Assembly (NCBI RefSeq): GCF_000497045.1 | Contig: NW_015961991.1 | Coordinates: forward strand, 434,812-498,811 | Source of the DNA: Kalmanozyma brasiliensis GHG001 | Taxonomy: Eukaryota > Basidiomycota > Ustilaginomycetes > Ustilaginales | DNA length: 64,000 nt | Reading direction: 5' to 3' | Shown here: one piece after another, positions 58,435 through 64,000 of the stretch | Layout of the letters: each line of letters opens with the position of its first letter | Numbering within the stretch: position 1 is the first letter of the stretch | Program-made: the position numbers and the translations under genes | Notes under the pieces: model-generated | Seen by the model: only the letters and a program-made list of their open reading frames with translations | Database searches by the model: none | Told to the model about the DNA's origin: nothing

Positions 58435-59286
58435 ATGGGCGGATTGACGTTTCCCATCCTTGCTCAGTACACCACCCCTGTCTCGCAGGTGCTGCTGGCG
58501 CTATGCGTGGTGCCTCTGGCGCTGACGGTGCGGCGAGAGGCGACGGTGAGTGTGTACATCGTTCCGCCGGTGTTGGTGGTGCAGTCTCTGTGCGCATTCC
58601 TACGCAGTTCGCTGCCCGCCAGCTTGCCCGGGTGGTTGCTCGAATGGGTATCGATCCTCGCGCCACTTGCTGTCGCATGGACTGTCATCCGTCGACGAGA
58701 CAAATTGCTCTTCATGCAGCAGGACTCGTTGATCACGTCCAGCGAAGAGGCAGACAAAGTCGTCGACAAGAAATCACGCGAGTTGCCGGCGACGCCGTTC
58801 CTTGTGCTGCTCATCGCCTCGGCCGTCCTCATCTCGTTCTTCCTACCCACCTCGAGCCTGATCTACACCGTCAAGCGGTTGGCGGATCAAGAACCGTGGC
58901 AAGGGTCGTACCTCCTCGCCCTCCGAGTCCACGCCGCCATCCTAGCCCCCATCATCGACATCTACACCTTCCTCCCGCAGTACCTGCTCCTCCTCTCGCT
59001 CCACGCCATCTTGCCCATCCCCGCCCAACAGAAGCTCCTCTGTGGACCCATCACCCGGCGCGAGGCAGAGTCCATCGGACGCAACGGAGAGTGGAGCGTG
59101 TGGACCTGGTTGATCCTCTCCCAGCTCGGTCTGCTGGCAAGACTGCCCGGCCTCGCAGAGATCGCGATGCTCACCCAGGCCGATGAACAGGACGCGTGGA
59201 TGATGCAGATCGCCTTCGGTTGCGTGACGCCCATCCTGTTTGTGTTGTTCCTGTTGGTCATTTGGTTGGCACCCAGGCGCCATTGA
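58435..59286 (+). CDS. multi-pass membrane protein of unknown family (copy B of a pair)
   Basis: The protein has 283 residues from the ATG at 58435. About six or seven hydrophobic segments are visible (VSQVLLALCVVPLALTV, VSVYIVPPVLVVQSLCAFL, LVLLIASAVLISFFLP, FGCVTPILFVLFLLVIWL). No known domain was recognised. Its layout and C-terminal end resemble copy A, although overall similarity by eye is low. It converges on REV1 with less than 90 bases between stops. The TATA box is well placed for regulated expression. A transport, sensor or lipid-related role cannot be told apart. Confidence 0.7.
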   Translation: MGGLTFPILAQYTTPVSQVLLALCVVPLALTVRREATVSVYIVPPVLVVQSLCAFLRSSLPASLPGWLLEWVSILAPLAVAWTVIRRRDKLLFMQQDSLITSSEEADKVVDKKSRELPATPFLVLLIASAVLISFFLPTSSLIYTVKRLADQEPWQGSYLLALRVHAAILAPIIDIYTFLPQYLLLLSLHAILPIPAQQKLLCGPITRREAESIGRNGEWSVWTWLILSQLGLLARLPGLAEIAMLTQADEQDAWMMQIAFGCVTPILFVLFLLVIWLAPRRH

Positions 59287-59373
59287 GCACCCGCTGGTCA
59301 TTCTGTAGATCCAAACGTGCATTCAAAGTTGGGAATGATACTGTGTACATAACTGTGCAGAATCTATGCGTGA

Positions 59374-62300
59374 TCACCTGGCCACCTCGGCTCCAAGAAA
59401 GGTCTTTCGGGCCTGCGCCTGTATAGCTCGCTCGATCTTGTCTTTGGCAGCGCCCCACTCTTCCTCCGCGATTGTGCCACCCCCCTGGACATCGTCCAAA
59501 CACGACTCGATGTGCCCCATGAGCGACGTCGCGTTCTGCACGTCTTCGACCCTTCTCCCGGGCGCAGCACGGATCACGTCAGCGAGATAGGCGCCGATGC
59601 GATCGACGTCGCCCGCCCTTGGGCCCTTCTTGGCAAACGCAGTCACCCACTGACGGATGAGCTTTTCGACATCGGCGTAGCTGCTCAGTCCGCGGATGGA
59701 TGGCGTATCTGCGACCTCCTTTGCATGATCGGCGGTACCAAAGAGGCGAGACTCGCTTCGGGGGGTGCGCCATCTTGGACGAGCGACGAGGTAGAGCGGA
59801 GGATTGCGTCGTGCTTCCTCTTCGTCCAGTCCTGCACCTTCTCCAACAAGGACTGATCCTTTCTTGACTGCGGGCCCGCCGTGCAGCGCCCGCATCCGCT
59901 CCTCGACCTGCCTTTGCGCGGCGATCTCGTTCTGCGCCGCTCGCAGCGTAGCCCGCCTCCGCTGCTCGGCCAGCGTCAGTTCTTCAAATGTGTTGCTCTT
60001 GCCCGCTTTGAACCGCGCCTTTTCCGACTTCTTCTGCTCCGAGTGATGCCGGAACATCTCTCGTTGCAGCTCGACCGGCAGGGCACGAAACACTTCGGCG
60101 TCGATGTCGAGAGCGATCAGCGCGTCGTCCGAGATCTTGCTTGGATCCATGGCTAGCACTGCATCGCGATCGACGATGGGCTGGTCGGGTGCGACATAGT
60201 TTCCTGCTTGTTGCAGCAGCCTGTGTACGACCCGCTTCTTGGTGGGCGATTCAGAGACGGATCGAAAGAGCGCGTTCCGCCGATCAGATAGCTTGGTGTC
60301 ATGTCGAAGGAAGCTGGCGAGGGTAGATGTGGTGGCGTTCTTCTTGCGAGCTGCTGAAGTGGGAGTGCTCTCGACGGAAGACGGTCCAGACGACGCTTCG
60401 TGAGAGATGAAGCCAACCTGACGCTCAATCTCCTTTCGAACAGAGTCCGGGAGTTCGGCGAGGACGGCAGGATCGATCTGAGAGGCAGATGGCAGCATAA
60501 GCGCTTCGGCCATCGCGGCAGAGGGTGCCGCCTTGGCTTTTTGTGGTGTGGTCGGTGTCGAGCGCGGAAGCACCCTCGGCCTGCTTTGAGATCCGCTCTG
60601 CCCTTGAGATGGCAGAGGAGTCGCCATCGGCGTTCGATCTGCTGCATTCCTGCCAAGATCAGGATGATCGGTCGGGTCGAGGTCGAATGTGGATCCGAAC
60701 TTGGCCTCGATTTGACGACGGTACTGCGTTGGAAGGGCGTCAAAGACGTCCGGATCGATTTGCGACTTGGAGGGCAGCATCAATTGCGTTGCTGGCGGCA
60801 GCTTCGAAAACCCATTAGTAACAGTCGATGGAGCCACAGTCGCCCCAAGTCTGTCATATGCACCGGGACGTCGCGGCGTTGCTGCTTCTGGACCCTTTTC
60901 GAACGATGCTGGAAGGTGGACTCCAGGCTCGTCGGCTTGTTCGACGTCGCTTGTTTCATCTTCTTTGCCGCCGTCGGCTGGGTAGGTTGGTGCGACCGGC
61001 ATGGAAGGCGTCTTTGCTGGCCGCGTAGCAGATCCAAACTGGAGCACCGACTGACCGCCCTTGGGCTTCGCAGGAGACAGTGCATTGCCCTCTGCAGGTT
61101 CGAGCTTGTTGAGACTGATGGCGATCCCGCGCAGCTCCTTCGGATCCGCTCTGAGGTCTCGGATGAGCGGCCAAGCCGCTGCCCTGATGCGCACCTCATC
61201 GTCAATGGCAACGCCTCCAGGTCCGCTCACCTGGACGCTCCGGTGGTGTGTATCGCAAACGCCATGGCCGAGGAATTTGGGCGCTTCGAAGGGGGCTTCC
61301 TTCGCACGTACCATCACTTGCACTGAGACCTGCCTCCCACGCAGCTTGACAGCCCTTGCCCGCTGCGCCACTTCCTGGCACATGCCCGCCACAAAATTCT
61401 CGGCTTCCTGCTCGGTCAAAAAGCGGATGCCATAATTGACGTGCGAGCCGACCGATTGCCGAAGCTTGTTGCCCTCGAGCCGGTCGGCATCGACACCGTG
61501 CATCTTGTCCCAGATCATCTTGCCTTTCTTGGGCCCGAACTCGGCGACGAGCTTGCGCTCGCTCGTCTTGGCCAGGATTTCGCCAATATTGACCGTCTCG
61601 AAGAGCTCGCGCATGCGGTCGCGCAGGCTCCAGCCGATGCCGTGCAGATCATCGACGTCGAGCTCGTCCAGGAAGGGCTGCTTGACGTCATCCGTAAGAT
61701 GAAAGGACCCGCCAGGTTTGGCTTTGCGAGTGGCGAGTCGAGCGACGAGAATGTTAGAGCCGATGCCAATACTGGCTTCGCACCCACAGCGCTCCCGAAT
61801 CTCGTCTCGAAATGCCTCTGCTAGCTGCTTCTCCGCTGTCCAGACCTGACCCTGAGAGCCGAGGTGGTCGCGGTACTTTTCGTACAGCGAGCCGGCCGTG
61901 GTGTCGCCGTCGCGCATACTCTGCAGAAGCAAGCTGACATCAACGAGCGCCTCGTCTACCGATACGGCCTGAAGCGCATCCGAGTGTTCGAGCAGAAAGG
62001 TGTAGAACGTCAGGCTGATCGAGTCGTATGCCTCAAAATCGTAGGGGATCGTCTCGACCTGAGGACAAAGCCGCTTGGCCTGACCGAGGCTCATGCCGTT
62101 GCGGACACCAAATTCACGCGCTTTGTAGCTGCAGGAAGCGATCTCGGATGTGCTCGAAGACTGATTGTCTGCAGGTCGCTTTTCGTCCCCCTCCTTGGCA
62201 GCGGGGAGCCCGAAGCCGGTGCCGTGGCATACGACCACAGGTTTGTCCTGCAGATCTGGCCGCTTCCTCAGGCCAACGGCGACGAAAAAGCTGTCAAAGT

Positions 62301-63984
62301 CGATATGCATGATGACACGCTGAACACCCTTGGGCAAGTCAGAGCTGCCTAGCGGTCGCCCTGCTTCGCGAAGGGCGGAGCTGACCATGTCTTGCAGGCT
62401 GGTCTTCCAGGTGCTGAGATGATGGAGACGCGACTTGGCAAAGTAGCCGGCAAGGAAGCCTTCGCTGGTGGCAGTGTTCCTCTCTCTCCAGCTAGGACTT
62501 GCGAGCAGGCGCGCAGCGTGAGTGTTGGATGGTCGCGATGCGTAGTGTCCTCTGCTAATGGCGTTGGCCGCCTTTTTGGAAGCAGGGTCCGTTCCGATGC
62601 TGTAGTCGATCTTGTCCTTGGGTTTGGTTGGCGTCACGGTAGTTTCGTCGAGTGCCGGAGCTTCCTCTGTCGCACTGCTGGCAGCAGCATCAGGTGGATT
62701 CGTCCCGGCGGCGGTCTTTTCGGGCTCGGACGACCTTTGTTTCTCCCATACGGGAGGAGTCGATGGTTCAGACATCGGTATTGGGGAAAGCGGTTTGATG
62801 ACGTGCTCCTCGCCGAAGCGGACTCCCTTGGAGCTTGCGGGCTTCTTGGCCGGCTCTGCCTGTGTCGGCTCGAGGAAGGGACGAGGTACGCTCTTTGATG
62901 CTTCTGACGGCGGCGGACCAGTCGCATTGCTTCTCTCGATGGGTACTTTGTCTTTGCGAGTGAAGCGATCCAAGAGATTGGTCTGGTTTGTGGGCTTGCC
63001 CCAAGGAGACTCGTCCTCGTCTCCAATCCGGGGAAGCTGTCTTGGCAGCTTTGCCGAACGATCGAGGTTGCGCCAGTCACCGAGTCCTTGCGCATTGTCC
63101 GATGCGGATTCGCCAGGCTTGCCGACCATGCTGATGGAGGTGTGTCCGTTCGACCCCGTGATGGCATCGCAGCGCCACTTGCGCCAATCCGCCTTTCTCC
63201 CCAGCTCGATGCTCTCCAAGATCCAACCGGGTAAGACCACCTTGTAGTCCTTGAATTCGATACGCTTCTTTGGTGTGAGGTTGGAGGCGACGATATGCGT
63301 GACTGGCGTCTTTTGATCGAGATAGGCCATGAGGTCGCCGCCGTGCAACACGAGCAAACGTCGTAGCTCGCTGTACGGAGGGTGAGTCTGGCCATTGATG
63401 TAGATGCAACAGCCCTTGAGGGCGTCCGAGCGCTTTCCTCCACTCTCTTCGATCTCTACTGCAAGTCCGTCCGGATTCTTGATGTTTGAATGGGTATCTT
63501 GGACGCGTAAGAGCGCTTCTTCCTCTTGCAGGAGCGAGGCTTCCTGCACCTTGAGCTTAGCACGCTTGTGTTTCATGTAGGAGCGAAAGTCGCCGTACTC
63601 GATCGGGTTGTATATTTCAGCTGCAAGATACTGCTTTTGAGGACCTTTGCTAGCTTCAGCTGTGCCGTCTGTTGGATGTGATTCCCCTGTTTCGCCCTTG
63701 GCTTCGGAATGCGTAGAGACCAGCATGCCGTGCTCGTCAACGCGGGAGCTGCGTAGATCATCGTCGTCCGGACCTTGTTCCAAGTCGGGTGGAGCGACCG
63801 TCGTCAGAGGTTTCTCATCGTCATCTTCATCGGCCCACTGCACCTTGCGCTTGCGAGCCGGACGCCGGCCCTCCCCACCATCCTCTTGTTTGACGCTCGC
63901 TGGCTGCATTGAGGGCGACGCTGAGTGTTCGTGCGCTATGCGCTGGGTATCCAAGAGAAGGCCAGAGTATGCCTCGAGGGCCAT
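59374..63984 (-). CDS. REV1: DNA repair polymerase REV1 (deoxycytidyl transferase)
   Basis: The protein has 1536 residues from the ATG at 63984, 16 bases from the window edge; nearby upstream ATGs are out of frame, but an earlier start outside the window cannot be excluded. A BRCT domain lies at about 188-275 (GCCIYINGQTHPPYSELRRL to LPGWILESIELGRKADW). The Y-family polymerase domain spans about 556-1000, with MHIDFDSFFVAVGL carrying the catalytic Asp, SCSYKAREFGVRNGMSLGQA and VSVDEALVDVSLL. Three candidate ubiquitin-binding motifs follow near 1070-1095, 1163-1192 and 1291-1312, each with a Leu-Pro core. The C-terminal REV1 domain that binds other polymerases is near 1430-1490 (SSYADVEKLIRQWVTAFAKK). 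It inserts dCMP opposite abasic sites and scaffolds translesion synthesis in the nucleus. It is longer than yeast (985) or human (1251) REV1 owing to disordered linkers. Confidence 0.95.
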   Translation of the reverse strand: MALEAYSGLLLDTQRIAHEHSASPSMQPASVKQEDGGEGRRPARKRKVQWADEDDDEKPLTTVAPPDLEQGPDDDDLRSSRVDEHGMLVSTHSEAKGETGESHPTDGTAEASKGPQKQYLAAEIYNPIEYGDFRSYMKHKRAKLKVQEASLLQEEEALLRVQDTHSNIKNPDGLAVEIEESGGKRSDALKGCCIYINGQTHPPYSELRRLLVLHGGDLMAYLDQKTPVTHIVASNLTPKKRIEFKDYKVVLPGWILESIELGRKADWRKWRCDAITGSNGHTSISMVGKPGESASDNAQGLGDWRNLDRSAKLPRQLPRIGDEDESPWGKPTNQTNLLDRFTRKDKVPIERSNATGPPPSEASKSVPRPFLEPTQAEPAKKPASSKGVRFGEEHVIKPLSPIPMSEPSTPPVWEKQRSSEPEKTAAGTNPPDAAASSATEEAPALDETTVTPTKPKDKIDYSIGTDPASKKAANAISRGHYASRPSNTHAARLLASPSWRERNTATSEGFLAGYFAKSRLHHLSTWKTSLQDMVSSALREAGRPLGSSDLPKGVQRVIMHIDFDSFFVAVGLRKRPDLQDKPVVVCHGTGFGLPAAKEGDEKRPADNQSSSTSEIASCSYKAREFGVRNGMSLGQAKRLCPQVETIPYDFEAYDSISLTFYTFLLEHSDALQAVSVDEALVDVSLLLQSMRDGDTTAGSLYEKYRDHLGSQGQVWTAEKQLAEAFRDEIRERCGCEASIGIGSNILVARLATRKAKPGGSFHLTDDVKQPFLDELDVDDLHGIGWSLRDRMRELFETVNIGEILAKTSERKLVAEFGPKKGKMIWDKMHGVDADRLEGNKLRQSVGSHVNYGIRFLTEQEAENFVAGMCQEVAQRARAVKLRGRQVSVQVMVRAKEAPFEAPKFLGHGVCDTHHRSVQVSGPGGVAIDDEVRIRAAAWPLIRDLRADPKELRGIAISLNKLEPAEGNALSPAKPKGGQSVLQFGSATRPAKTPSMPVAPTYPADGGKEDETSDVEQADEPGVHLPASFEKGPEAATPRRPGAYDRLGATVAPSTVTNGFSKLPPATQLMLPSKSQIDPDVFDALPTQYRRQIEAKFGSTFDLDPTDHPDLGRNAADRTPMATPLPSQGQSGSQSRPRVLPRSTPTTPQKAKAAPSAAMAEALMLPSASQIDPAVLAELPDSVRKEIERQVGFISHEASSGPSSVESTPTSAARKKNATTSTLASFLRHDTKLSDRRNALFRSVSESPTKKRVVHRLLQQAGNYVAPDQPIVDRDAVLAMDPSKISDDALIALDIDAEVFRALPVELQREMFRHHSEQKKSEKARFKAGKSNTFEELTLAEQRRRATLRAAQNEIAAQRQVEERMRALHGGPAVKKGSVLVGEGAGLDEEEARRNPPLYLVARPRWRTPRSESRLFGTADHAKEVADTPSIRGLSSYADVEKLIRQWVTAFAKKGPRAGDVDRIGAYLADVIRAAPGRRVEDVQNATSLMGHIESCLDDVQGGGTIAEEEWGAAKDKIERAIQAQARKTFLGAEVAR

Positions 63985-64000
63985 GTATCGCCATGCATGT

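Overview
The window is nuclear DNA from a basidiomycete fungus, most likely a smut (Ustilaginales, such as Ustilago, Sporisorium or Pseudozyma). The evidence is GC-rich codon use, almost intron-free genes, strong eukaryotic start contexts (for example GCCACCATGG at 44521), a C-terminal peroxisomal AKL signal, a GPI-type tail, a fungal Zn2Cys6 transcription factor and fungal-type carriers. No ribosomal RNA, tRNA, CRISPR array or intact transposon was recognised. I describe 27 protein genes, two of which carry an apparent single-base frameshift.

Left part (1-25.5 kb): a truncated alpha/beta hydrolase of the EHT1/YMR210W type, the proteasome assembly chaperone Nas2, an NHA1-type Na+/H+ antiporter, a secreted GH42 beta-galactosidase, a SAM methyltransferase, a sugar transporter, a small orphan protein, a frameshifted Golgi-type glycosyltransferase, an unusual fusion of a degenerate acyl-CoA-synthetase-like domain with a GH105 glycosidase, and a peroxisomal acyl-CoA oxidase.

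Middle part (25.5-47.5 kb): a Zn2Cys6 transcription factor, a cytosolic gamma-glutamyltranspeptidase-like protein, a tandem array of three related genes of an unnamed family (possible OB-fold, middle copy damaged), the DNA-repair polynucleotide kinase/3'-phosphatase, a secreted GH37 trehalase, a 3-kb stretch without a convincing gene, and a transcription-factor-like protein lacking a visible DNA-binding domain.

Right part (47.5-64 kb): a flavin-dependent monooxygenase of the NtaA/DszA type divergent from a mitochondrial carrier, an M28 carboxypeptidase (transferrin-receptor/GCPII type) divergent from a membrane-anchored cysteine-synthase-like protein (yeast Mcy1 type), a small unknown protein, two neighbouring multi-pass membrane proteins that look like diverged paralogs, and the translesion polymerase REV1 with three candidate ubiquitin-binding motifs.

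There is no single pathway cluster. Several genes concern carbohydrate use (beta-galactosidase, sugar transporter, GH105, trehalase) and two concern DNA damage (PNKP, REV1). The most unusual items are the synthetase-like/GH105 fusion, the tandem OB-like family with its duplicated flanks, the two frameshifts, the paired orphan membrane proteins and a cluster of GACCC/GGGTC inverted repeats at 15.5 kb.
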